A DNA stretch of 64,000 nucleotides from assembly GCA_905202215.1 (NCBI GenBank), contig CAJKRG010000003.1, positions 1-64,000 on the forward strand, read 5' to 3'. The notes beneath the pieces are model-generated. The model searched no databases. It worked only from the letters and a program-made list of their open reading frames with translations, and had not been told where the DNA came from. Both the position numbers and the translations under genes were made by a program. Shown piece after piece: positions 1-9,306 of the stretch; the stretch's first letter is position 1; every line of letters begins with the position of its first letter. Source of the stretch: an uncultured Porphyromonadaceae bacterium. Lineage in GTDB: Bacteria; Bacteroidota; Bacteroidia; Bacteroidales; Muribaculaceae.

Positions 1-41
1 AATTGCGCAACTTTTTCATTTATAGATTTTTAGATTTTTAA

Positions 42-566
42 TTCAACCAACGAGTATCTGATATCAATTTCTTCGGCATAGAATGGTTTATCCTTGGTGC
101 CGCCTGCAGCCTGCATCATATCTCGTTCGGAAACCGGAATTCTAATGATCTTGTAGTTTTTCGAGGCTCGGTTTATCTGATATTTGCGGCAATAGGTGAT
201 TATTGCCGGATGCCGGATATGTTATCTTCGCTGCTCTTCACCCTGGAAATAGCGGCAGCCTTTTATTTTTTCTATTCTGTTTCACAACGATTCACGCATG
301 CGCACCTCGGCAGAGCTGTACATCTGCTGTGCTCTTCCACCTTCTTCATATATGCCTTCCACCAGTGCTTTTGCTCGATCAATGACAAATTTTGGATTTA
401 TATCTTTGGCTACGACACAATTATCGGCTCGTTAGCAGCATTTTTGGCATCTTTTATCTCACTTGTTGCAGCCTCCCTCCTGGCCTATGTCCTACTGCGA
501 AAAATCGCCCCACGCCTCCTCGCCCTCCTCACCGGCGACCGCTCGGCGCCAAGCCGCCGGCACTAA
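42..566 (+). pseudogene. C-terminal remnant of an acyltransferase-3 family membrane protein
   Basis: The frame is open from base 42 to the stop at 564-566, giving about 174 residues. The first ATG codons are only at 204 and 210, deep inside the conserved-looking part. Hydrophobic stretches (FFGIEWFILGAACSL, then SSTFFIYAFHQ and a last pair of helices) resemble the C-terminal half of acyltransferase-3 proteins, which O-acylate surface polysaccharides; this family call is from memory of the pattern. Upstream in the same frame there is a TAA at 39-41, and the other two frames also close before base 41. The gene is therefore either interrupted by a nonsense codon or truncated. It continues, if at all, outside the window. 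It is convergent with mgtE, with 47 bp between the stop codons. Confidence 0.5.
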
Positions 567-613
567 TTTCTGCCACAATCATGTGTCCACGCTCCGTAGT
601 CATCTGCGAGCGG

Positions 614-1984
614 TCAGAAAGTCAGGCCGGTGAGAGCGTGCAGGAACCATGTGGAGATCTGCACGTAGATGATGATGCCTACGATGTCGTTGGAGATCTG
701 AATGAACGGCCCGGTGGCGAGGGCCGGGTTGATGTGAAGTTTCTCGAGGGTAAGAGGTACGACGGTGCCGAGAATCGAGGCGAACATCACCACGACGAAG
801 AGCGATACGGCCACGGAGATGGTCACGGCAAACTCGCCGGGCATAGTTATGAGATTGTAGACAAATACGACGGCCGACATTACGGTGGCGTTTAGCAGGC
901 CGATGAGTATTTCCTTGCCGAGCTGTGTGGCGAAGTTCTTGATGTCGAGGCTGCCGTTGGCGAGACCCTGCACCACGATTGCCGACGCCTGTACGCCTAC
1001 ATTACCGCCCGTTCCGCCGATGATGGGAATGAATAGCGCCAGAGCCGTCACGGCCTGAAGCTGTTCTTCGAACGATCCGAGAATGACCGACGCCAGAAGA
1101 CCCGAGGCTATGCCTACGAGCAGCCAGGGAATGCGCGCCTTGGTCTGGGCCAATACGGAGTCATCGGCATCGACGTCGCTCGAGATACCCGAGGCCAGCT
1201 GGTAGTCGCGTTCGCTTGCCTCGCGCACCTGATCCATGACGTCGTCGACGGTAATGCGTCCGAGAAGGCGTCCGATGGAGTCGACCACGGGCATCGCCAC
1301 GAGGTCGTATTTCTCGAAGTCGAGGGCAACTTCGTCGATAGGAGTGTCGGCCTTGACGCTCACGGGATCGGCCTCCATCACATGCTTGATTTTCGACACA
1401 GATGGGTGAGTGAGCATTTTTTTGAGCGGGAAAGTGCCGCGCAGGCGATAGTCGTTGTCGACCACATAGACGTAGTATATCTCGTCCATATCCTCGGCCT
1501 GCAGGCGCATCTGCTTGATACACTCGGGCATGGACCAGTTTTCGTTCACCACTATCATCTCGGTGCCCATGAGGCCGCCGGCGGTGTCTTCGTCGTATTT
1601 CAGAAGGTCGATGATGTCGCCGGCCTGCTCAACGTCGTCGATGTGGCTGAGGATCTCGTCGCGTTCCTCCTGGTCGAGCTGCTGTATGAGGTCGACGGCG
1701 TCGTCGGTGTCGAGGTGGTCGATCTGTTTGGCGATCTCCTCCACGGGCATGGCGTTGAGGAGCTTGAGACGGTCGTCTTCGTCCAGCTCCATGAGCACGT
1801 CGGCCGCCTGTTCCTCATCGAGAAGCTTGAACAGATATTCGGCCTCCTCAAGGTCGAGGTTGCGGTAGAGTTCGGCGATGTCGGCTGGATGCAGCGAGGC
1901 CAGCTCGGCTTTGGCGCGCTCTTTGTCGTCGGCCTTTATGATTTCGGCCATGTGGTCGAGATACTCTTCGGTAAATTCTTTCAT
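614..1984 (-). CDS. mgtE: MgtE-type magnesium transporter
   Basis: 456 residues, the usual MgtE length. The cytosolic N-domain (about 1-125) is rich in Asp/Glu and Leu. Two CBS domains follow (about 130-255), then five membrane helices (about 285-456). The membrane part has the family's GGTGGNVGVQASAIV signature. MgtE is a dimeric inner-membrane channel-like Mg2+ importer; the N and CBS domains bind Mg2+ and close the pore when cytosolic Mg2+ is high. The ATG overlaps the stop codon of rsmA (ATGA), so the two genes are translationally coupled and should share the promoter upstream of rsmA. No riboswitch is visible ahead of it, so regulation is probably at the protein level. The product is intact and confidently identified. 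Confidence 0.95.
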   Translation of the reverse strand: MKEFTEEYLDHMAEIIKADDKERAKAELASLHPADIAELYRNLDLEEAEYLFKLLDEEQAADVLMELDEDDRLKLLNAMPVEEIAKQIDHLDTDDAVDLIQQLDQEERDEILSHIDDVEQAGDIIDLLKYDEDTAGGLMGTEMIVVNENWSMPECIKQMRLQAEDMDEIYYVYVVDNDYRLRGTFPLKKMLTHPSVSKIKHVMEADPVSVKADTPIDEVALDFEKYDLVAMPVVDSIGRLLGRITVDDVMDQVREASERDYQLASGISSDVDADDSVLAQTKARIPWLLVGIASGLLASVILGSFEEQLQAVTALALFIPIIGGTGGNVGVQASAIVVQGLANGSLDIKNFATQLGKEILIGLLNATVMSAVVFVYNLITMPGEFAVTISVAVSLFVVVMFASILGTVVPLTLEKLHINPALATGPFIQISNDIVGIIIYVQISTWFLHALTGLTF

Positions 1985-2784
1985 ACGGCGGCGTTTTTAC
2001 GGGCGGCCTCGACGGCGGCACTGAGTTCGATGAACTGTTCGACCGACAGCTGCTCGGGGCGCATGGCGGCGTATGGCACTGCGGCTGCATCGGCACCGGG
2101 CGGAAGAAGGCTTCGCACGGAGTTGCGGATGGTCTTGCGCCGCTGTCCGAAGGTGGTTTTGACCACGGTCTTGAAAAGGGATTCGTCGACGCCGAGACTC
2201 TCGCGGCCGTTGCGTGTGAGGCGCACGACGCCCGATTTTACTTTGGGAGGCGGATTGAAGACTTTCTCGCTTACGGTGAAGAGATATTCCACGTCGTACC
2301 ATGCCTGAAGAAGCACGCTGAGTATGCCGCGGGCTTTGGTGCCGGGAGCGGCAGCCAGACGTTCGGCGACCTCGCGCTGGAGCATGCCGCTGCAGCAGAC
2401 AATACGGCGCCTGTAGTCAAGTACGCGGAAAAATATCTGAGATGATATATTGTAGGGATAGTTGCCTATTACACAGAAATCGGCCGTACCCGGGAAGAGA
2501 TCGTCAAGATCCATCTGCAGAAAATCGCCTTCCACGATACGCGGCCGGGGCTCGGGAAGATGAGTCTTGAGCCAGTCTACGCTCTCGGTGTCTATTTCGG
2601 CAAGGGTGACTTTGTCGGCGGAGTGTTTGTCGAGCAGGAACTGAGTGAGGACGCCCATACCCGGCCCGATTTCAAGCACGTCGAGTCCGCGATATGTGTC
2701 GAGAGTAGATGCAATACGGTCGGCCACACCAAGATCGGTGAGAAAATGCTGTCCAAGGGCTTTTTTAGGCTTTACTCCGCTCAT
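1981..2784 (-). CDS. rsmA: 16S rRNA (adenine1518/1519-N6)-dimethyltransferase
   Basis: 267 residues from the ATG at 2784; the frame extends to a GTG two codons upstream, but MSGVKPKKALGQHFL is the typical N-terminus. RsmA (KsgA) dimethylates two adjacent adenines in the 3' helix of 16S rRNA with SAM, a late step in 30S assembly. Visible motifs are the SAM-binding LEIGPGMGVLT and the catalytic NYPYNIS. The Tyr in NYPY replaces the Leu of the textbook NLPY. A C-terminal helical domain follows. It is the first gene of a two-gene operon with mgtE. A good promoter lies 23 nt upstream of the start. Confidence 0.95.
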   Translation of the reverse strand: MSGVKPKKALGQHFLTDLGVADRIASTLDTYRGLDVLEIGPGMGVLTQFLLDKHSADKVTLAEIDTESVDWLKTHLPEPRPRIVEGDFLQMDLDDLFPGTADFCVIGNYPYNISSQIFFRVLDYRRRIVCCSGMLQREVAERLAAAPGTKARGILSVLLQAWYDVEYLFTVSEKVFNPPPKVKSGVVRLTRNGRESLGVDESLFKTVVKTTFGQRRKTIRNSVRSLLPPGADAAAVPYAAMRPEQLSVEQFIELSAAVEAARKNAAV

Positions 2785-2807
2785 AGTCACTTCAATTTAT
2801 CAAAGGA

Positions 2808-2839
2808 CAAAATTAGCAAATTCCACGGCTATAGGCAAA
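2808..2839 (-). promoter_or_regulatory. Promoter of rsmA-mgtE
   Basis: On the minus strand, TTTG (2836-2839) is followed after 20 nt by TAATTTTG (2808-2815). This matches the Bacteroidetes TTTG / TAnnTTTG promoter and lies 23 nt before the rsmA ATG. The -33 box overlaps the A/T tract of the MFS terminator on the same strand. Confidence 0.7.
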
Positions 2840-2872
2840 AAAAATTGCGGGCACCGGATCCGGCGCCCGCAA
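2837..2872 (-). terminator. Rho-independent terminator of the mannose operon
   Basis: TTGCGGGC (2845-2852) pairs with GCCCGCAA (2865-2872), and a CCGGATCCGG palindrome lies inside. On the minus strand the stem is followed by eight T residues (complement of 2837-2844). It lies just downstream of the MFS gene. Confidence 0.85.
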
Positions 2873-2885
2873 TGCGGTGTGTATG

Positions 2886-4040
2886 TCAGTGTTTTCGGAA
2901 AGCGAGTAAGAGAACGTAGGCCGCACAGAGCCATAGAGGAATGAGGCTCATGGTGAGGCCTCCGGCGTCGGCTGCCAGACCCATTACAGGCGGTATGAGC
3001 GCGCCTCCGGCGACACCCATTATCATCAGGGCCGAAACCTCGTCGCTCTTGCCGGGAGCCGTCTCGAGGGCGAAAGTGAAGATGATGGAGAATACGTTGG
3101 CCCACATTGCGCCGATGACTACTATCAGCGTACCCAAGGTCCAGAGACCGTCGGTGAACATGAATACTGTCATGGCTGCGAGAGCAACCACGATCGTGAT
3201 TTTGAGGAAGTCCGAGGGGCTTGTGCGTGCCAGAATGACGGCTCCCGCGAGGGCGCCTATGGTTCGGGCGAAGAAATAGAGGCTTGTTCCGAATCCGGCT
3301 TCGTGCAGCGGCAGCGCACAGCGCTCCATCATAAGCTTCGGAATGGCCGTATTTATACCTACGTCCAGGCCTACGGCACACAGAATGCCGCAGAACAGCA
3401 TAAGTATTTTCTTGTTTCCAAGCAGTTCGCGGACGGAGGCGAGCGAGGTGCTCTGACGCTCGTCGGCAGCCGGATTATCGGCTTTTACGGCAAGAAAGAG
3501 CCATATCAGCGACAGAACGGAAGCCACGGCATAGACGGGGAAGATGAGTTTCCAGTCGCCCCATGCAGCTGCGACGCAGCCTGCGAGTACCGGACCCAGC
3601 ATCGACGAGATGGCTTTGATGAACTGGCCGAGGGTAAGCGTGCTCGCCACTTTGTCGGGCTTGACGACTGCGGCCACCATAGGGTTGAGCGACACCTGAA
3701 GTATAGTGTTGCCAATACCGAGCAGCGCGAATGCCACAAGTACCATCGGGAAGCTGTAGTGCAGCACCGGCATGATCATGGCGGCTGCCGTCACGCCGAG
3801 CGATACGGCGACAGTGGCCCGGCGCCCGTGGCGTCCCATCCATATTCCCGTAGGAATGGAGAATAGGGCAAACCACACGAATACCATCATCGGCAGAGTG
3901 TTCGCCAGTGTATGGGAGAGTTCGAAATCTGCCTTGACATAGCTCGTGGCCACACCGACGAGGTCTACGAAGCCCATAACGAAGAATCCGAAGAGGAGAG
4001 CCGGCATGGCACGGCGCATTGTGCTGGTTTCAGTTTTCAT
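2886..4040 (-). CDS. Sugar MFS transporter (probable mannose uptake)
   Basis: 384 residues with about twelve hydrophobic helices and a short charged N-terminus, typical of the FucP-like sugar MFS group of the Bacteroidales. The intracellular motif WMGRHGRR between helices 2 and 3 is the MFS loop signature. It should be an inner-membrane sugar:proton symporter. Its start overlaps the 3' end of the GH92 gene by 11 bp, and it is last in a four-gene run with an isomerase, a kinase and a mannosidase, so free mannose is the most likely substrate. That substrate is inferred only from context. A strong terminator follows it. Confidence 0.85.
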   Translation of the reverse strand: MKTETSTMRRAMPALLFGFFVMGFVDLVGVATSYVKADFELSHTLANTLPMMVFVWFALFSIPTGIWMGRHGRRATVAVSLGVTAAAMIMPVLHYSFPMVLVAFALLGIGNTILQVSLNPMVAAVVKPDKVASTLTLGQFIKAISSMLGPVLAGCVAAAWGDWKLIFPVYAVASVLSLIWLFLAVKADNPAADERQSTSLASVRELLGNKKILMLFCGILCAVGLDVGINTAIPKLMMERCALPLHEAGFGTSLYFFARTIGALAGAVILARTSPSDFLKITIVVALAAMTVFMFTDGLWTLGTLIVVIGAMWANVFSIIFTFALETAPGKSDEVSALMIMGVAGGALIPPVMGLAADAGGLTMSLIPLWLCAAYVLLLAFRKH

Positions 4041-6372
4041 AGTTGTCGCGTGGGGTTGAACTCATTTTTAGGTGCAGATGACCGCCGTCGGTGATCTTTT
4101 CGAGAGGCAGTCGCAGGGTCTTCATCTTCTCGCCGTTAAACGAGGCCTCGGCTACATAGATGTTGCTGTCGGAGTTGCCTTCGGTGGTGATGACGAATTC
4201 CTTGCCTTTGTGGTAGCGTGGCGACAGGCGCAGAGTGATCTTATCGAATTTGGGGCTGCCTACGGCCATATCGGGATTCTGACCCGCGAAACCTTTGACA
4301 TCGAAGAGGCCCATTGAAGAAAGTACATACCATGCTCCGAGCTGGCCCTGGTCCTCGTCCTGTCCGTAGCCGTAGCCGTGTATGCCGTCGACGCCGTAGA
4401 AACGGTCGAGGATCGCACGCACCCATTTCTGGGAGAGGGACGGGCGTCCCGACTCGTTGAATAGCCACGAGATGTGGAGACATGGCTGGTTGCCCTGATT
4501 GTAGAGTGTCTGGAGACCGGCGAAGGCCCCTACTTCGGTGCCGCCGCTGAAGATTTTGTCCTGTGATACGGTGAAGATGCTGTCGAGGCGCTCGTTGAAG
4601 CGGTCGCGGCCTACCTTGGCTATGAGCCGGTCGGCCTGATGGGGCACATAGAACGTATATTGCCATGCGTTGCCTTCCTGGAATCCGCGCCACACCTGCA
4701 TGGGGTTGAAGTCGTCTATGAATTTTCCGCCGGCAAGACGCGGATGCATGAATCCCGCCTCGGGGTCATAGATACGTTCCCAGCCTCCGGCGAGCCAGTC
4801 GAGCTGCTTGCAGTGTTCGGTCTTGCCGAGGCTGCGGGCGAGCTGCGATGTGGCCCAGGAACTGTAGGAATATTCAAGGGTGTGCGACGCCGAGAACATG
4901 AATTCCTCTTCGAAACCGCTGCCTGCGTCGGCGTGAGGCACATATCCGTATTTCACGAATTTGTCGGTATCGGATTTTCCGGCTCCGAAAGGACGGTTTT
5001 CGCCGCAAAGTTCGTTTTTGAGACATGCCTTGAGGGCGAGGTCGGTGTCGAAGTCGCGTATTCCGGCATGATAGGCGCCCGAGATGATGACCGGCAGAAG
5101 ATTGGTGCCGACTCCCGACACATAGCGCGAGGCGGCGAGACCGTCGCCGAGCCATCCGCTGTCGGCGAATACGCGCAGATGTGTGCTCACATAGTCGGAG
5201 AAGTATTCGGGATAGGCGAGCGCCCATATCTGGGCCAGATTCCACTGGGCGCCCCAGGCCGCGTCGGTGTTGTAGAAGTTATACTCGGGCTTGCCGTCGG
5301 CTGTCATCGGAATATAGCCGACAGAACCGTCGTTGCGCGGGTATGCGCCGTTGATGTCGTTGGCCAGACCGCGGCCGAGAATGGCGTGGTAAAGGCCGGT
5401 ATAGAATTTCACCTTGTCGGTCTTGTTGGGCGTCTCGACGGTGATGCGGCTGAGCATCTCTTCCCATGTCTCGGCCGCCTTGGCTGCCGCGGCGTCGAAG
5501 CCGAGGCCCTTTGTCTCGGCCAGACGGTTGAGACGGGCATTATCGACCGATGTATACGACAGACCGATCTTCACAGTCACAGGAGTGGCTTCGCCATCGG
5601 TGTCGAAAGTCAGATAGAGACCGGCACCGGGCCCTTGCGCTATTTTTGCGCCGGGATTTTTGTTTTCGCCGTTGAAAGTGCCGAATGCGGCAGGCTTCCG
5701 GTCGACGACAGCCGAGAAATAGATCGGTACCTCGGCTCCGGCCTGATATTTTTTCACATACTCTGGCAGTGTCACCACATATCCTTCTATCGAGCCGTCG
5801 AAGCGTAGTTCCACCCTGGCATCGGCCACGGCGCCGCTCTCGCCCTGGCGGTTGCCTATGTCGAACAGAATATGGTTATCGCTTCCGGCGGGAAATGTGA
5901 AGCGTTCGTATGCGGTACGGTCAGTGGCTGTCATTTCGGCGAGAATGCCGTATCTTTTGAGCAGTACGGAGTAGTAACCGGGACGCGCGGTCTCGTCTTC
6001 GCGGTCGAAGAAAGAGCGGAAACCTTTTCCTTCGGTGTTGTCGACCTCGCCGTGGACGGTGACGAGCTCGCCTTTGGTAGGCATGAGCGATATTCCACCG
6101 AGCTGAAATTCATGGATGCACGGGAAACCCTCGATGCTCGATTCGCGGTAGTCGTAGCCCGAGGCTTCCCAGCCCTGGGCGTTGCCGAGATGGCCGTTGG
6201 TCGACGGGCCCGGTTTGGCCATGCCGAAAGGCAGCGCTCCCGGGGCGATGTGGAACCAGCGGCAGTGTGCCGTGCCTATGCGCGGCTCAACATACTGGCT
6301 CACGTTTTCGGCCATAGCCGAGGCTGCAAGTCCGAGCAGCGCTGTGGCCAGAAATATGCGCGGTGTTTTCAT
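4030..6372 (-). CDS. GH92 family exo-alpha-mannosidase
   Basis: 780 residues with a Sec signal peptide (MKTPRIFLATALLGLAASAMA) and no lipobox, so probably periplasmic. GH92 enzymes are Ca2+-dependent inverting exo-alpha-mannosidases. The family signatures are present: EGNAWQY around E566 (general-acid region) and GYGQDEDQGQ around D672-D674 (general-base region). The usual WDTFR block in the middle is replaced by AAWGAQWNLAQIW, so this belongs to a divergent GH92 branch whose linkage preference cannot be read off. Its ATG overlaps the ROK kinase stop (ATGA), and its end overlaps the MFS start, so it sits inside a tight operon. Confidence 0.9.
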   Translation of the reverse strand: MKTPRIFLATALLGLAASAMAENVSQYVEPRIGTAHCRWFHIAPGALPFGMAKPGPSTNGHLGNAQGWEASGYDYRESSIEGFPCIHEFQLGGISLMPTKGELVTVHGEVDNTEGKGFRSFFDREDETARPGYYSVLLKRYGILAEMTATDRTAYERFTFPAGSDNHILFDIGNRQGESGAVADARVELRFDGSIEGYVVTLPEYVKKYQAGAEVPIYFSAVVDRKPAAFGTFNGENKNPGAKIAQGPGAGLYLTFDTDGEATPVTVKIGLSYTSVDNARLNRLAETKGLGFDAAAAKAAETWEEMLSRITVETPNKTDKVKFYTGLYHAILGRGLANDINGAYPRNDGSVGYIPMTADGKPEYNFYNTDAAWGAQWNLAQIWALAYPEYFSDYVSTHLRVFADSGWLGDGLAASRYVSGVGTNLLPVIISGAYHAGIRDFDTDLALKACLKNELCGENRPFGAGKSDTDKFVKYGYVPHADAGSGFEEEFMFSASHTLEYSYSSWATSQLARSLGKTEHCKQLDWLAGGWERIYDPEAGFMHPRLAGGKFIDDFNPMQVWRGFQEGNAWQYTFYVPHQADRLIAKVGRDRFNERLDSIFTVSQDKIFSGGTEVGAFAGLQTLYNQGNQPCLHISWLFNESGRPSLSQKWVRAILDRFYGVDGIHGYGYGQDEDQGQLGAWYVLSSMGLFDVKGFAGQNPDMAVGSPKFDKITLRLSPRYHKGKEFVITTEGNSDSNIYVAEASFNGEKMKTLRLPLEKITDGGHLHLKMSSTPRDNYEN

Positions 6373-7463
6373 AATATCGTATTCTTGGTTTTTAAATTAT
6401 TGATGGCGAAGTGATATGCACCCATTGAAATTGCAGCCGGCGCGCCCATGCGGCTTACGGCGACGCCGGTTTTCTTGGCCCTGCGGTAGGGAACGGCGCG
6501 GGATGTGCCCGGCACCGCTATCATTTCCGTATCGTCGGCGGCGAAGAGCGCGAACTGCGCGGGATCGTCGAGATCGTAGACCTTCGCCTGCATTCTGCCG
6601 ATGGAAGTGCCGTCGAGAAGCCGCAGTGCGGAATTCATTTCTGCGACGAGGGCCGGTATTATGTATTTGGCCGCTCCGGCTACTCCTCCGCCGACAGCTA
6701 TAATGCCGTCGATGAGCGTTGCGGCTGTGGCGAGTGTGGCACCGGCGGCTTTGCCGAGGCGTCCGAAAGAGGCCTGGGCAGCGGCGGCATCGCCGTCGGC
6801 ATCACCTTCTGCAATTCTGAAAATATCGTAGGGAGTAAGTTCGCGGCAGTCGCCCGAAAGAGTCTTGTAGACACGCCGCACGGCTCGTATGCTTACCGAT
6901 TCTTCGGCTATGCACCCGGTTTCAACAGAATCGGGCAGACACCATAGGTCGCCCCCGGTACCGTTGTCTCCGAGAAGCAGTCGCCCGTCGATTACGGCGC
7001 CTCCGCCGAAACCCGTGCCGAGAGTCACGCCGATGAGATTGCGATACTGCCTGGCCGAGCCGCTTTCCTCGAGCCGACGGTTCACTTCGGGTAGAACTCC
7101 GGCGGTAGCCTCGCCGTAAGCGAACAGCTTGCCGTCGTTGTTGATGAATACGGGTATGCCGAATTTGTCCTCGAGTATTGGGCCGAGTGGTATGCCTCCG
7201 CGGAATGACGGGAAATTAGGCAGATCGCCTATTATGCCCGCGGGATAGTCGGCAGGCCCCGGAAACGCGAAACTGATGGCCGCCGGAGTGCTGTCGAGAC
7301 TGTCGCGCACGCGGCTGAAACCGCTTATGATATTGTTAAGACACGCGTCCAGACGGTCGGCACATGCGGGCAGTACTATGGACTCAGCCACACTGCGTCC
7401 TCCGGCCATAGCCGAAAAGACGAAATTTGTACCGCCGGCGTCGAGTGTGAGTATGGTTTTCAT
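6369..7463 (-). CDS. ROK family sugar kinase (probable mannokinase)
   Basis: 364 residues with two actin-like ATPase lobes. The phosphate-binding LDAGGTN lies at the N-terminus, INNDGKLFAYGE is in the sugar-binding region, and GTGFGGGAVIDG is the second phosphate motif. The product should phosphorylate mannose or a related hexose at C6 in the cytosol. The usual ROK zinc motif (H plus three Cys after the GTG loop) is not complete: only WC and ETGC remain. That is a real departure from standard glucokinase-type ROK proteins and may mean a different substrate or a zinc-free fold. It is the second gene of the operon, 24 bp after the isomerase, and overlaps the GH92 start by 4 bp. Confidence 0.85.
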   Translation of the reverse strand: MKTILTLDAGGTNFVFSAMAGGRSVAESIVLPACADRLDACLNNIISGFSRVRDSLDSTPAAISFAFPGPADYPAGIIGDLPNFPSFRGGIPLGPILEDKFGIPVFINNDGKLFAYGEATAGVLPEVNRRLEESGSARQYRNLIGVTLGTGFGGGAVIDGRLLLGDNGTGGDLWCLPDSVETGCIAEESVSIRAVRRVYKTLSGDCRELTPYDIFRIAEGDADGDAAAAQASFGRLGKAAGATLATAATLIDGIIAVGGGVAGAAKYIIPALVAEMNSALRLLDGTSIGRMQAKVYDLDDPAQFALFAADDTEMIAVPGTSRAVPYRRAKKTGVAVSRMGAPAAISMGAYHFAINNLKTKNTIL

Positions 7464-7487
7464 CGCAGGAGATTATGAGGAGGGGTG

Positions 7488-9218
7488 TTAGGCATGAAAG
7501 CGGACGAATGCTTTGATGGTGCCACAGCGCTTGCCTTCGGAGGGGCCGTGAGGACGGATGGTGTATTCACCGATCGCGGCCGGTACGATAAATGTTTCGG
7601 CATAATGCACTATGAATGGCTCAAAGGCGCCTGTGGGGCTTTCTACGATCAGTTCGTCGCCCTCGATGACATTCAGTACGTTCACACCGTCGCCCGTGCG
7701 GTGTGTCACAGGGCCGGTAAACCAATGGCGTCGTGTCTCGATAAATTCATTCTCGTGCAGCCCTGTGCGTTCCTCGCGCCAGCCGTCGCCTTCGGCAACA
7801 GGCTCCACACGGTTGATGAACCGGCTGGAAATTAGGTCTGTCTGACGCTCCCACTGGATCACCTGCGAGCCGTGGCCGATATTGATCGGACGGGGAAGTC
7901 CGTCGAGGCCGAGGCGCCCCCAGTCGTAGAGCTTGAATGTGAAAATGCTCGGTGTGGCGCTGATTTCCAGCACCATCGCTCCTGCACCGGAGCAGTGGAT
8001 CGTGCCGGCGGGTATGAGATAGTGGTCGTGTTTCTTAGCGGGCCATTTATTGACGAAGCGTTCGGCGTCGAATGGCTCGCCTGTGTCCTGACTATGGTTG
8101 AGTGCGGCGATCATTTCATCGGGATCGACACCGGTCTTCAGTCCGAGATATACTGTGGCGCCCTCTTCGGCGTCGAGCAGATAGTAGCTTTCGTCCTGGG
8201 TATAGGGAATGCCGAATGTCTCGCGGATGTATTGTGTGGTCGGATGAACCTGCAGGCTAAGATTGCCGCCTCCGATGGTATCGAGGAAATCGAAGCGTAT
8301 GGGGAAATCCTGTCCGAATCGGGCTTCAACCGGTGCGCCAAGCAGTCGCCTGGTACGGCCGAACACAAGATTGTTCGACGGCATTTCGAAGAGAGTGCCG
8401 TCAACATCGAGGTACAGGCTATTTTCCTCCGGAACGCAGTCGAAGCACCAGCCGTAGTTGGCCTGAGAGGGATCGAGACCGCAGACTTCTTTCATCCACT
8501 GGCCGCCCCAGGGGGCCGGATCGAAGAAAGGCACTACGCGGAAAGGACGGTTTACCGTCGCATCGAGACCTCTGGCGAATGTGGCGGCGTCGATCATCTT
8601 CGGATTGCCTTGCTCCACGCTGTCGATCCAGAAATCGACTTTGTCCATTATGCGTCGTTTTAGTGCGTCGCAGATCACCCAGTCGAGGAAATATCCGCGT
8701 TTATAGTGCAGTGAGGGTGCATCTCCGGCATTGTTCACGCCGATACCCGTCGTCTCGTGTCGCCGCGAGCGCATCTGTATTTCCCAGCGTGGCATATCGG
8801 CATATATGATGAGAGATGCTTCGGGAGCCACAAAAGCCGCTCCATGGCCGTAGACTATTGTAAGACCGACGGAATCGAATGAGAGCGCGTTGAGTTTTTC
8901 CTTGTCGAAAAAGTCGGCATATGTCAGTGTGTTGCGTCGTCCGAAAAGACGGTCGTCCGTGAGATAGGTATGAGTCATTGCAGCGATGTCTGCCGGATCG
9001 CGCATCAGATCGGCTGTGTCTACGAAGCGGTCGGCTCCAAGGGTGCTGAAAAGTTCTTTCAGTTCGGCATGGCGCACACCCTGGTAGCATTCTACGGCCC
9101 ATATGCCTTTTGCAGCCTCACGGAGCGGGGCAAGGGCGGATATTATTTCCTCTTTGCCCCGCCATATATTTCCGGCTATTACTGTGGCCGGTTTTTTGTC
9201 GTAATTACTCTTTCTCAT
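7488..9218 (-). CDS. Class I mannose-6-phosphate isomerase with an extra N-terminal domain
   Basis: 576 residues, against about 320-420 for ordinary type I enzymes. The C-terminal part (about 270-576) carries the zinc ligands of phosphomannose isomerase: the QVHPT motif (Gln and His), the Glu of DESYY, and the His of IPAGTIHCSG. The first about 260 residues are an added alpha/beta domain containing YGHGAAFVAPEASLI; I see no Walker A motif in it and do not assign a function. The enzyme should interconvert mannose-6-phosphate and fructose-6-phosphate, which fits the kinase, mannosidase and transporter genes that follow. It is the first gene of the operon, with its own -7 box 22 nt upstream. Long versions of this enzyme are known in Bacteroidales. 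Confidence 0.85.
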   Translation of the reverse strand: MRKSNYDKKPATVIAGNIWRGKEEIISALAPLREAAKGIWAVECYQGVRHAELKELFSTLGADRFVDTADLMRDPADIAAMTHTYLTDDRLFGRRNTLTYADFFDKEKLNALSFDSVGLTIVYGHGAAFVAPEASLIIYADMPRWEIQMRSRRHETTGIGVNNAGDAPSLHYKRGYFLDWVICDALKRRIMDKVDFWIDSVEQGNPKMIDAATFARGLDATVNRPFRVVPFFDPAPWGGQWMKEVCGLDPSQANYGWCFDCVPEENSLYLDVDGTLFEMPSNNLVFGRTRRLLGAPVEARFGQDFPIRFDFLDTIGGGNLSLQVHPTTQYIRETFGIPYTQDESYYLLDAEEGATVYLGLKTGVDPDEMIAALNHSQDTGEPFDAERFVNKWPAKKHDHYLIPAGTIHCSGAGAMVLEISATPSIFTFKLYDWGRLGLDGLPRPINIGHGSQVIQWERQTDLISSRFINRVEPVAEGDGWREERTGLHENEFIETRRHWFTGPVTHRTGDGVNVLNVIEGDELIVESPTGAFEPFIVHYAETFIVPAAIGEYTIRPHGPSEGKRCGTIKAFVRFHA

Positions 9219-9240
9219 CGGTATTGATTGATTTCTGGCG

Positions 9241-9248
9241 CAAAGTTA
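9241..9248 (-). promoter_or_regulatory. -7 box of the mannose operon
   Basis: The minus strand reads TAACTTTG followed by CG, 22 nt upstream of the isomerase ATG. No clear -33 TTTG is seen, which would fit a promoter that needs an activator such as the divergent AraC protein. Confidence 0.55.
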
Positions 9249-9272
9249 GGGCGAATATAGGAAAAAAATATG

Positions 9273-9280
9273 TACTTTTG
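9273..9280 (+). promoter_or_regulatory. -7 box of the araC-type gene
   Basis: TACTTTTG matches TAnnTTTG and ends 26 nt before the ATG at 9307. It lies only 24 bp from the divergent box of the mannose operon, so one operator could control both directions. Confidence 0.55.
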
Positions 9281-9306
9281 TGGCTAATGGCTTGGACTAT
9301 CTTACT

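Noticed and set aside
1382..2308. Long plus-strand frame (308 codons) across mgtE and rsmA
   Set aside because: It is the antisense shadow of two clearly recognisable genes; GC-rich codon use leaves few stops in the opposite frame.
4639..5808. Plus-strand frame of 389 codons inside the GH92 gene
   Set aside because: Antisense shadow of a confident GH92 gene, with no promoter box and no recognisable motif.
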